NCBI GenBank assembly: GCA_037176905.1
Contig: JBBBWG010027213.1
Location: 1-64,000 of the forward strand
DNA: 64,000 nt
DNA from: Azolla pinnata
Taxonomy: Eukaryota; Streptophyta; Polypodiopsida; Salviniales; Salviniaceae
Reading direction: 5' to 3'
Shown: positions 46,601 to 57,800 of the stretch, in pieces
How positions within the stretch are numbered: position 1 is the first letter of the stretch
How the letters are laid out: each line of letters opens with the position of its first letter
Notes under the pieces: model-generated
What the model was told of the DNA's origin: nothing
Seen by the model: the letters and a program-made list of their open reading frames with translations, nothing else
The model's database searches: none
Made by a program: the position numbers and the translations under genes

Positions 46601-49600
46601 TAAGTTCCATATGATCAGTTTTATCAATGCTTCAAAGAATACCTTGATGATAGGTTGGGTTCCAGTACCAATCATGGATCGGTATCAGTTATTTTGTCAG
46701 CTTTATCAGCAGAGGGTGAATATGAAAGTTATGAATAACTTAATGGAAGGCAAGGTACAGAAGCCCAATCGTGTAAAAAATAATTTCGTTTCATTCCTTC
46801 ACTGCCATTGATTTTTGGATATATGTAGGAGCTCGAGGAGAAAATCTCGGTCTCTGGTTGTGACCTGGATGACAATTCTGCTTGGCCGTTATTAATGGGA
46901 TTAAGTTCAAATGGATCCTTTTCGCACCTAGATTTCTCACACAACTCCATAGGTTTGTTTCTGGAAGGTAAATAACTACAGGATCAACTACTTCACCAAA
47001 TTTAAACTCCACATTTTGGGCCTAGGTAATCGCTCACTGCAGAAGATTCAGGAAGTGATTGCAAAAAATAATCAGCCCAACTTGGGTCTCATTCTTGATC
47101 TTCACAACAACCGTTTGGGTGCAGTTTCTGTTGTACATGTGAGTTTTGCCTTCAATTTTTGTTCAAGATCTGAAAAGGTCCGTTCAAGATCTGATATGCA
47201 AGTCTCCTAACTTTTGTGACTTCACAGATCTGTGAGTCTCCTATTATCATGTCAAGACTTGAAGTCTTGAACTTATCAGGAAATAAATTAACTGATGCAG
47301 CAGCAAGATATCTTACCGAGTTGATTAGGGGGTCAGAAGGTAAATAGGTTATTTGCATTATTCTGTATGTACTTTGTATTTGCTTTTGTGTTAAATATAA
47401 TAGGTATGCCTGTTTTAACATTATTAATTTTGTTGCAGTCCTGGAAGTTCTAAAGTTGGAGGATTGTTGCCTCACTACACGCTCAATTTTGAAAATATCA
47501 AGTGTTTTAAATGGAGATTGCCCTCTTGTGAAATTATCAATCGGTAACAATCCTTCCTCTTGTGAATGAAGAAGAGAATGTAGTTTTACATTGGCGAGAA
47601 TTTAGTTCTCATAAGGCATCGAACTCTTTGTGTCTTCCTTTTCCAAGCGTTTCCATTTATAGTTACAAATTGCAACGATTTTAAATTTTCGTAAATGGAA
47701 TTTGGACACCTGTCCCACGTTTAAAAATAAGAAATTTTAGGAAATTTTAGGGCCTTGATTTTGGAAACAATGATATCAGAGAATAAGTCATAACCAAATG
47801 GGCTGCACAACATGTAACAGCCCCAATATACTTTTTGAGGCATATATCGAGAACTGTAATGAGTTGGTTGAGCTTATCTAGTTTTTTGTAATTGGCGGGA
47901 TATTCTGCAAAGCCTAAATTTTGATGGGCAAGCAAAATTGCCAAAGGTTCAAGAGTCAGCAATAGGCTAAAGAGAAAAAATCTATCAAACTTCTGAACGA
48001 GCAACCACGATGAGAGGTAAAAACTAATTTGTCTTAATGAGGTGCCTCTTTGTCCAAGCGAGTCACTAAGTCATAAGGGGTTTAGGGATTAGGCCATCAT
48101 CCTGCCAGTGTATAGATGGACATCGTGATTCTATTTAACAATTACAGTGAACACATTATTCTGTTTTTCATGCAAGCAATACTATGTATAACATCTGTCA
48201 ATACTCGAGTAAATTTCAAATAATTGATTGTGCGTTGAGAGAGTATTCAACCTACGCAGGAAAGAACAATCCTATTTCAAGTACAGCGATGATTGGTTTA
48301 TTGGAAAAGCTTTCAAGCTTGAGAAAGTAAGAACGTGATACATGCATTAGCCTTATATTTGTGCGGAAATTATCTCTAATATGTGCCTGCTGTATTTTAT
48401 TCAGCTTTTTGGAACTTGATATAACGGGAATTAGCCTTGACAAACATGCAGTGGAGGCGATTGGAGGCTTTCTGAAATCTTCCCCTGCCATCTCAACCCT
48501 TATGCTTGGAAATTGTTGTATACAAAATGTACTTCCCTGATGTTTTCCATTCTAGCTAAATCAATAAGATTGTTCCAACATGTTAATAAGTATGTTTACC
48601 TGGAAATGCAGGAAGGCTTACTTGATTTGCTAAATGCAATTGATGTTTTTCACCCAAGGGTTTCAAAGCTTGATATCTCCTTTAATGAGCTCAATTTGGG
48701 GGTCGATGAAAACCTTTGTTCCCGGATTGGAAGTTTCAGAAGTCTTACGCACTTAAATCTGAATGGGAATAAGCTTGGCGAAAAGGTATCTTCTTAACAA
48801 AATTGTTCTGAGTTTAGAGTTCTACTTGTTAAATTGTGGAATCGTCAGCAAAGTAGTTACTGAAGTGTTAATCTGTTAGGACGGGTTTGTTTAAAGATCG
48901 TTGATGAAACTTTGGACATCTGACTATAAAGAACACTAGTATTCTAGAAACATTGTACTAGTTTGAAACATGGCACTATAAGTGGCATTGGGGCATCCTG
49001 CCCTTCCATCGAAAGAATGCGAAAGTATGTTGTGCATTAAATGGTTGCAATTGCCATGAATCAATGCTTGCCATCGTTCTGCTTGGCAAATCATACGTTT
49101 CACTTTTTTTAATCCTTTATGCTTATGTGATTTTGCCATGATGGCGAGCAGGGTGTGCTGCAGATTTCCCATATGCTTTCAAGTATGGATTGCAGATTGA
49201 AGGTGCTTATGCTAGAAAGAGCCCAATTAGATCAGAGAAGCATTTTGTTAGTAATGAAAGCTCTCCAAGGTCAGTGCATTTATTTTCCCAAACCTTTGCA
49301 TTCTGCAAAACAAATTCTGACTTGATTCGTATCAGGTAATACTGTCTTACGAAAACTAACCCTTTGTGGAAACCACCTTTTATCGAACGGAAGTCCTAGG
49401 AAGCTTGAGAAATACGCTTCAGCTGGGCAATCTAATGATATGGACAGAAAGTTGGAGCCAAAGACCCCAATTAGCTGCATACATTCGGGGACCGTGAAAT
49501 CTGCAGGAGAACAGTGTGCTGTTTCTGCGAAGCAGCCATATCCGGGGGATGTTGATAAAAGCATTCTACCAATAGTATGTGAAAACAAGCAAGAGAACAT

Positions 49601-49994
49601 GGAAGGACAAGCGATTCCGGAAACTGGTAAAGAGCTGTTAAGTGCAGGCATGGTGTCAGATAGTGAAGACGATGATGAAGGGTATACTGTACAAGAGATA
49701 TCATTCACTAAAACTTGGAATGCTGAAAGGGTCAGCGGAGTGCGGATGCAAGCTGTGAAAGAGTCAGTAGTTGAAGAGCTTGCGACAGCTCTGACTCTCA
49801 ATGAAGGCCTCAGATTTCTCGATATAAGCGATAATGGGTTCAGTGAAGCTGATGTTGATAAGTTGTTCGTGGCATGGGCAGCACCATCAAGATGGATTCA
49901 TCAACCAAAGAGGCATGTTATTGGTAGAGTGGTGCAATTTAGCGCTGACGGTGAACAATGTCCTGCTCCAAAGCACTGCTGCGGGGTCAGTTGA
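40604..49994 (+). CDS. TSK: TONSOKU (BRU1/MGO3) TPR-LRR protein
   Basis: Eighteen exons: 40604-40927, 41480-42265, 42783-42959, 43036-43127, 43754-43861, 43942-44785, 45231-45372, 45480-45599, 46654-46754, 46829-46952, 47026-47138, 47228-47339, 47439-47543, 48260-48326, 48405-48528, 48612-48785, 49152-49269, 49336-49994. Phases close to 1,429 residues (Arabidopsis about 1,311). TPR repeats occupy roughly 20-495 (EQARWANQVGHLCKELGQY, ALKWFRKDY, LPTCQSMGEIYFRL equivalents). An acidic, Ser/Glu-rich, probably disordered exon covers 496-777. A ubiquitin-like segment follows (SDFVRVHIGDDYIKV, about 778-850), then leucine-rich repeats to the end and the terminal CCGV motif. In plants TSK binds newly made histone H3 (H3.1) at replication forks and supports repair, genome stability and meristem order. 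As in other plant orthologues, no ankyrin block of animal TONSL is seen. The ATG at 40604 is the first in frame. Confidence 0.95.
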
Positions 49995-50695
49995 TGATCG
50001 GGGCTTCCATGAAAATTACTTTGCGTGGCATTTCTTTACAAACTTGTAGATTGTTACTGTATGTGAAGTTGATCATCTACTTTTAGAGATGAAACACTGT
50101 ACGCCAGGTTTTGTATCATCTACTGGTCAAAATTACATTGGCTGCAATCATATAAATATTTTCAAATCTGTCCATCCTCTGAACACATTTCTCAAATCAG
50201 AGACTTCATCAACTCAGTTTTTGGATGATTTTAGTCGCATCATCATCCTCAAGATCTCTCTTCAATCCTCCCGTTTGCCAAGTCTCTGGAGTATGGCTGT
50301 AAAACAGCTTCCAAATCCATAGCTTGAGGTTACTATGGCTGTAAAACAGCTTCCAAATCCATAGCTTGAGGTTCTGGTAAAACAATCTCTTCTAAGAAGA
50401 CAAAGATGATAATCCTCAACACACCAATTCATTTACTATATTTACATACAGTTATACAAACCCCGATGGAGGATGTCAAGTCGGATGGACAAAACAGACA
50501 AGGAAATGGGCGGATAAAAGCAGAGGAAAGAATGGACGAAACAAAGAGGATGGGAAACACAGCAGATCTATGTAGCCATCAGCTTCAAATCCCAGCTTCA
50601 ATCCATGTGATGCTTACCGATGAGGATGGCCTTGATTTGTGACAGTGGAGGTCCAGTATATGTGGTCGGATGAGGAGGAGAGAAGTGACGGTTGC
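49995..50695. other. Convergent 3' region between TSK and the MAKR-like gene
   Basis: Unique sequence with one 42-bp tandem duplication (50292-50333 and 50334-50375, containing GGCTGTAAAACAGCTTCC). No supported gene; the frame at 50406-50642 shows nothing recognisable. Confidence 0.5.
50292..50375. repeat. 42-bp tandem duplication 3' of TSK
   Basis: Two copies of TATGGCTGTAAAACAGCTTC plus 22 further bases stand side by side with almost no differences. Confidence 0.9.
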
Positions 50696-51063
50696 TTAGG
50701 GTTGGATTGATGATGATGATGATGCAGAAGAAGGCTTCTCCTTCTTGGAGGAGAAGAGATGAGTGAGGCCATTGAACATGGCACCATTCATTCTGGAAGC
50801 TTTCCTGAATCCGGGAGTAATATACATAACAGGGGCGACCCTAACAGCGGCTGTTGTGGTACTCGGCGAATAGGAGGTGGACCTCTCCAGGGATCGCCCG
50901 CTAAAGCTTAGGATGCGAGGTCCATGGTGCAGATGATCACGTCCCATAGCTGCACCAGTAGATGATGAGGAGGATGATGATGATGCTGCTGATGCTGATG
51001 GTGATGATGATGAGCTCCTTTGCCTCAAACCTGCATCCTGAGCAGGTTTTAAGGGCACCTGCT

Positions 51064-51107
<44 letters not shown>

Positions 51108-51397
51108 GGATGACCTAGCCTCTTCTTCACAGGCTTTGGGCTGCTATTGCTTCTGTCCAATCTTCTGCCATGAATATGTGGTCGAATGCTAGAGTTGGGC
51201 TGTTGATGCAGAGACCTCGCACCAGCCCATGCATATCTGTTTGCAGCTTTGCTCTTGTGCTTCGCTGCTGCCGCCGAGGCTGTCGAGTACATCTCCGACA
51301 TTACGCCACCGCCATCACCATTGGCGAGCGACATCGTACTGAAGCATCCATGGGAGCAGCTGGTACTGGCGGTGCAGTGAATCGATGTCATATCAGT

Positions 51398-51429
<32 letters not shown>

Positions 51430-52657
51430 TGTAATTGGCCATGCCCTCTGAGCTATGGGAGCTTTTGGATGACCTGCTGCTGCTGTTGCTGCTGCTACTA
51501 CTGCTCAGCTGTTGCTCCATGGATCCATTCAAGCTCTCGGTAGGATCGAGCCTCGGATCCAGCATTTGTGGCACTCTATGGCCTTTGGCATTAGCATCGA
51601 ACCGATGATGATGCCGATGGCGCTGATGGTAATGCGCTTGATCGTTGGGCGAGCACATCAGATGATCATGACAAGCGCTCGCTGTGCCGGGCGAATGTGG
51701 CATCCATGATTGGAGCAACCCTGCAGATTTGAGACGATCTGTGACGCTGTTGAGTGACCTTCTGCCTGGGGCAAGCAGCACCTGGCTCGGCTCCGGGGAT
51801 CTCCCACCTTTCCTCCTCATCGTCATCGTCGTCACCATCATCGATGATTTGCAGGTGCTCGATGAACCCCCCTCCCGTCTGATGCCATGGATCGCCGCCA
51901 GCATTCGGGCGCCATCGCGACCTGCGTAACAGCTGCCATGTCCATGATGATTCTGGCCTTTCTTGAGCCCCAGCAGCTCCTTCCACCTGCTGCTGCATGT
52001 GGGTGCCTTGGGCGATATCGCATATGATTCTGCCCTGATTGCATCGCGGCTGCCCGCGGCTCTGCTGCCACCGCCGCCGCGATTACTGTATCTGTCACAA
52101 CCCAATCGGTTTCGACTGATCTGCTGAACATCTGGGGCAGCTTCACCAATCCAGCCATGGCTAGCGCATGATCGCACTGTCATCTGTTCCTCGCAGCTAC
52201 ACTCATCATCTCCACCATCACCATTGCCATCGCCATCACCATTGGTGGTGTTGTAGTACAGAGGCATGAGCTTGCCTCGGTAGAAGAGCCGATCCGCCGT
52301 GAGCATGGAGGGATACCGCACCTCATCCGCATCGTTCTCGCAATCTCGGCCTCCGAATGCAGCGCCTGAAGCAGTCAAGAACTCGAATTCGGATGATGCA
52401 GCCGGGGAGCTGATAGCAGGTGGGCATTCTACGGCATCGTCGATTCCTTCTGATGGGGACGCTGTCAGGAAACAGAGAAAGGATGAAGATAAGCTGCCAA
52501 GCGGCCCCTCGTTGTGCTCATCATCACCACCACCATCGCCATCGCCATCACCATCGCCATCACCATCGCCATCTGCATCAAAGAAGTCGGCCGGGCCTGT
52601 TCTCCCGTGCTGCTGCCCAGCAGGGTTCGCTACCCACGCGGTCTTCTTCTCCGCCAT
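50696..52657 (-). CDS. Low-complexity single-exon protein, MAKR/BKI1-like family
   Basis: One uninterrupted frame of 653 residues from the ATG at 52657 (context TCCATGGCG; first in-frame ATG). Near residue 89 it has SEFEFLT and near 121-135 ADRLFYRGKLMPLYY. The E-F-x-F ... LFxxGxLxPL pair is typical of plant membrane-associated kinase regulators (MAKR, BKI1) and related unnamed proteins. SRWKELLGLKK near 225 resembles the WKELL-type basic motif of that group. The C-terminus has SLERSTSYS and VRVAPVMYI, like plant sequences I recall in MAKR6-type proteins. Known relatives bind the plasma membrane through basic patches and inhibit LRR receptor kinases; for this protein that is inference. It is loaded with homopolymers: (Asp-Gly)n, His10, Gln6, Ala9-10 and several Ser runs, making it longer than typical MAKRs (about 300-400). 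It is head-to-head with ELP2. Confidence 0.62.
51060..51107. repeat. Trinucleotide run coding for polyGln-polyHis
   Basis: (CTG)n followed by (ATG)n on the plus strand encodes six Gln and ten His residues in the minus-strand MAKR-like protein. Confidence 0.85.
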
Positions 52658-53216
52658 GGATTTCTCAGAGGAAACCCTAAATCGCGTATGCAGCACATAG
52701 ATGGACGGATCGATGCAGAATCATGAAGGAAAGGTCAAAGCTTTTGGTATTTTCCCACAGAGAATTTGGTAAAGAGCCAATCAATCCAACACCAACAGCA
52801 GCACCGCATCATTAGAGGGAGAAAAAGGGGGGGGGGAAAGAAGTAACTGCAAGCAAGCAAGCAAGCAAGCAAAGTAGGTAGCAAGCTAGAGCTAGCGAAG
52901 TGCTCGCTCTGCCATGTTGGTGAAGGACATGACAGAATACTACTGGTAAAAGAGGAGACTGTGGTGGTGGGCAAGAGCTGTTTGTCTGTCTGTGCATGGA
53001 AAAAAGAAAAGGAACAATTTGCAGACATTTCAAGATTCGATCCCGCGTTAGGTTAAAAATTCCCGAGCTGCCATAGCAGTGAAAATGAAGAAGAAGAAGA
53101 AGAAGAAGACGACGACGAAGACGAAGAAGAAGAAGAAGAAGAAGAAAACGACCTTTCGTTTTTTTTGCAGGCTAACTAAAGCAGTATCTGAAGGTGGGGC
53201 TGAAGCTGCTCCATGT

Positions 53217-53880
53217 CCTTAGGGCTGAAGCTTTTTAGGGTTTTAGGTTTAAGGTCTTAGGGCTGAAGCTTTTAAGGGTTTTAGGTTTAAGGTCTTAGGG
53301 CTGAAGCTTTTAAGGGTTTTGGGATTTAAGGCCTTAGGGCTGAAGCTTTAGGGTTTTGGGGTTAAGGCCTTAGGGCTGAAGCTTTAGGGTTTTGGGGTTA
53401 AGGCCTTAGGGCTGAAGCTTTAGGGTTTTGGGTTTAAGGTCTTAGGGCTGAAGCCTTAGGGTTTTGGGTTTAAGGCCTTAGGGCTGAAGCTTTAGGGTTT
53501 TGGGTTTAAGGTCTTAGGGCTGAAGCCTTAGGGTTTTGGGTTTAAGGCCTTAGGGCTGAAGCTTTAGGGTTTTGGGTTTAAGGCTTTAGGGCTGAAGCCT
53601 TAGGGTTTTGGGTTTAAGGCCTTCGGGCTGAAGCTTTAGGGTTTTGGGTTTAAGGCCTTAGGTATGAAGCTTTAGGGTTTTGGGTTTAAGGCCTTAGGTA
53701 TGAAGCTTTAGGGTTTTGGGTTTAAGGCCTTAGGTCTGAAGCTTTAGGGTTTTGGGTTTAAGGCCTTAGGTCTGAAGCCTTAGGGTTTTGGGTTTAAGGC
53801 CTTAGGGTTGAAGCTTTAGGGTTTTGGGTTTAAGGTCTTAGGGCTGAAGCTTTAGCGTTTAGGGTTCTTAGGGTTGAAGT
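53217..53880. repeat. 36-bp telomere-like minisatellite with 72-bp higher-order pattern
   Basis: About 18 head-to-tail units follow the consensus GGGCTGAAGCTTTAGGGTTT plus TGGGTTTAAGGCCTTA. Each contains TTTAGGG and TTAGGG words. From about 53431 to 53610 the units alternate between an AAGGTC...GAAGCC and an AAGGCC...GAAGCT form, giving a 72-bp higher-order period. The outer units at the left end are longer and more diverged. It stands about 600 bp upstream of the MAKR-like ATG and 1 kb upstream of the ELP2 ATG. Confidence 0.95.
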
Positions 53881-54786
53881 CTATTGCAACAGCATCATCA
53901 CCCTCCTCTTCTGGGTTTAGGCCCACCACCACCATCTGTCATGCATATCGCAAACTGACCGAGCAATCCCTTATTCCTTCTGTGCAAAGCGGCCCATCAT
54001 CGAACACCCAACAATGTACATATTTAATGGCTCATCGCGCGCTCATTTTCTCGCTTTGCGCTTTGTCGTTATCCTTGCGTGTTGATGCTCTGGTTCAACT
54101 GACGTATATGTTATTTCCTTTTGTGCATTAGAAGTCTGTCATTCGATTCGAATGTCAGTTCAGTTGGCCCTTTGAAAATTGATGGATGGGATAGACGGAG
54201 GATGATGATGATGATGATCTGGAATCACATAAGGATTGTGTGTTTCGAAGCTGGCTGGCAACTAGGGAGATGGACAGGTTTTTCCTTTGATACATTTTAA
54301 CACTCTCTCGTAATGAACCTATATGATGCAAACTAATACCAGATTACAGCAAACCAAGATATAATTAATTATACCTGCATGGCGCAACTATTGGAGAATC
54401 GCTTCGGCTCCTTCTGTTCCTCGTGCTGCAGCCTGCTCCACCACCACCACCACCTGCTTCTCTTTTCCACTCGTCTTGCTCTTGCTGCTCTTGCTGCTCT
54501 TGCTGATCCTGTCCTTGCTGATCCTATCCTCACCGTTCTTCATGCTCCTCTTGGCTGTCTCATGCAACTCAATCGAGTAAAAGACACTACTACGTTTAGC
54601 ACAACTCCATCACAAATTCATTGAGGTCCTCTAAATATCACATTCCGAACGCTCTTGTTGACTCTATCCCAATCTTAACACACATAGACACACGCACATC
54701 CATCTCATAATTTTTATAAGTTTCAACACTCATAAACCATGAGCTTTGAACTCAACAAAAATTGGAACTTTGCAAAACCCCAAAGA

Positions 54787-54860
54787 AGGAACGAAGAAGA
54801 AAGAAAGAACGAAGGAAAGAAAGAAAGAACGAAGGAAAGAAAGAAAGAAAGAAGAAGAAT
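54787..54860. repeat. (GAAAGAA/GAACGAAG)n purine tract in the ELP2 leader
   Basis: A nearly pure purine run of about 70 bp directly precedes the ELP2 ATG at 54869. Confidence 0.8.
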
Positions 54861-54868
54861 CAGTGCCG

Positions 54869-57800
54869 ATGACGCTGCAGGCCGAGCTTGTCTTCATAAG
54901 CTGCGGATGCAACAGAGTCGTGAAGGCCGCCTCTTGGGGTCCCTGCAATCTAGTCGCCTTCGCTTCTCACAATGCTGTCGCCATTTTCTGCCCGCAGGTT
55001 TGTTTTTGCAGTCCACACAAGCCTTGAATTTGTTCCTCGCTTTATGCAGCTGCTAACTGGAAAGGAACTCGAGTGATCAAGATTGGATTTTCCCTCGGAG
55101 GGGAGTCATTGTGCCTTGCTCACAGGACTTGCCATAACAACCATTGGGCTGCTTTACAGATGCAGCTATCCTGTGAGCTCAAAAGTTGGAAAAATAACTT
55201 AGCGTAGCCCAAAACTTTGTTTTGAAAAGATCAGTAGGTTTAGTCTTGTTTTCTCGATAGCATTCAGATGTCATCCACATGGTATATAAGCAATCCCAAA
55301 AATCAAATGCATTTGTACGCATTAAAAGATGAGGTAAAATTTGCCTCAACGTTAAGATTGAGAAACCATTAGTGGTTTTGTTTTTATGACTTGCAATCAT
55401 CACAACCTCCCATAGGTGCAGAAAACGTTTGATACACCTCTGCTCTGGCTCTTGAATATCTGGAAAACCCTTTAATATGATTACCCATCTGTTCCGAATC
55501 TCAATTGCACGGGGAAGATATTGTGATGTTGAACCCTAGGTATAGATTACCAGTTCCTTGAGACCCCCTCCCTCTGTAGGCATAGACTACTGATTCCTCG
55601 AGACCCCATCCTTCCTTGAGCGTTCCTCTAGTTGAATTACAGAGTAGTTCGTTAAGTTCTTGAGAATGGGAAGATTATTACAGCTACATCAGCCCCAGAT
55701 TATGATTGAGACAAGGAGGTGAAGTAAATTGTGTAAGGCATCGGTAAGTGTTCAACTCCATGTCTTTTTATGATGCAATCAGACATTCCATCTTGAACAA
55801 GGAAACTTTGTTGCATTAAGGTTTATCTAGTGTCCTAATTTACATTGCACAGATGGCTATCATACACCTTTATTCTTCTTCTTTCCAGAGATCTCAGATT
55901 CTCCAGACTCTTCCTGGTCACAAGGATCTGGTTAACTGTGTTGAATGGCTTCCCAAAAGTCGTGCTCACTTCTATGGTAAGCGGTGAAAATTTGCTGATG
56001 GAGTGCCATCATCTTTTTTTTTTTAAAACTACTTGCATGTCTCTTCATTCTATTATTATCAGGCTGGTCATACACTTTTACATCCTACATTTATCTGACA
56101 CATTTGTGTGATATATTGTTGACAACTAGGAGAGATATATATTCTAAATCTTCTGGCAAATCGCTTATGTTTTTATTGGAGATTCTTGACAGATGGTGCC
56201 CCAACCGGGGTGCAGTATCTTCTTTCTGGAGGTGCTGATGGTGCTATTATCTTGTGGGTATATGATCAGAAGAAAAATAAAGTAAGCTCAGGTTTTCGTA
56301 GTAAATTTGTATCCTTACTGTCAATTTAGGTCTAACCTGGCTTTTCTTCCCTTCGCAGTGGAGAAACGTGATGCAGCTCCCACACTCACACGAGAAAGCT
56401 GTTTCCTCTATTTCAGGGGTCATGCTGTCCTCCCGTGAAGCTGTTTTTGCAACAAGCTCTTCTGATTGCACGGTACATCTTTGGAGTATTGTGTTACCTG
56501 CAGAAGCTGAAGGTTTGCTTTTGTAATACTACAGAAATTTGTCAATGGTTGTTCGTTCTTCCTAAAGAATGTTGGTCAAATCAGAATGTTTGCATGCTAT
56601 CCGATCCTTAGGTGAGTGCAAGCTACTTTTTCTTCAAAGGATTTCAACTGGATCTCGAGCTGTTGTAGCAGTCTCCTTAGGTGTACTCCCAACTGCTACA
56701 CATGATGTTCTGCTGGCTATGGGTGGACTGGATAATAACATCCGTTTATTTTGTGGGGGAAGACAAGGACAAGTACGCCACCTCATCATTATACAACCTT
56801 TTGTTATGTTCTTGATGTTATTTTATTCTCTTGGCAACTTACTCATTGAGTCCTTGTTTCAATAGTTTGCACTTTCATGCATCTTAAAAGGTCACCAGGA
56901 CTGGGTCCGGTCCTTGGACTTTTCGCAGACCGTAATGGATGGAGACAAACAAGCCATTTATTTGGTAAGCTCAGGGCAAGATAGGAACATAAGAATATGG
57001 AAGATTGGCCCTAAATTTCATGGTACGGGAATAGGGCCGAATGAGGGTACTGCGGATCAGTGTTTTAGCATAAAGATGTACATCGAGGGCCCTACTTTCA
57101 AGGTGGGATCTAGTCTGTGGCAAGCTTCTCTGGAGTCCATTTTGATTGGGCACGACGATTGGGTATACTCCATTCAATGGAAACCATCTCATGTTGAATG
57201 GATTGAAAATGCTGCTGGAATGCAAGCAAAGATTGTGCAGCCGATGAGCATTTTGTCAGCTTCAATGGATAGAACCATGATGATTTGGAAGCCTGATGTA
57301 ACCACTGGTCTGTGGGTTAATGAAGTGACAGTTGGAGAATTAGGGCACACTGCATTGGGATTTTATGGAGGCATTTGGAGTCCATCCGGAGATGCCATCT
57401 TGGCTCATGCATTTGGTGGGTCGTTCCATTTATGGAAAAACGTTGGTCAGCAGGTCACGAATTGGCAGCCTCAACTTGTACCATCCGGGCATTCTAGTTC
57501 TGTTTCAGATGTTGCTTGGGCTAAGAATGGGCAATTCCTGCTGTCGACGAGTCATGACCAGGTATCATTGAATCACTTTTGTATGCTAGTGCTGTCATTG
57601 AATCCTCGTGTTGAGTATCACAATTTTCTGATAACTGTTCTTCATTTGACAAGTTCATGGGTACAATCAACTCCTCCACTTTGGACTAAGCAAGTTTCTG
57701 ATTAGATTATGAAATGCTTCACACAGATTTTGTTTTGCAGACCACTCGTTTGTATGCACCATGGGATTGGGGCAAGATGGAGATGAAACAACAAAAGCGT

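Larger units (their letters stand above)
52658..54868. other. Bidirectional upstream region of the MAKR-like gene and ELP2
   Basis: From left to right: a (GCAA)n run (52852-52870), a (GAA/GAC)n purine tract (about 53088-53146), the 36-bp telomere-like minisatellite (about 53217-53880), unique sequence, and the purine-rich leader of ELP2. The frames at 53874-54131 and 54379-54624 show no recognisable motif and I do not call a gene. Confidence 0.5.

Noticed and set aside
50962-52700. Plus-strand frames antisense to the MAKR-like gene
   Set aside because: They mirror the trinucleotide runs of the minus-strand gene (Met, Asp, Ser and His runs) and have no family motifs.
53217-53880. Telomere-type repeats as a true chromosome end
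   Set aside because: The units are degenerate 36-mers with normal genes on both sides, so this is an interstitial array.
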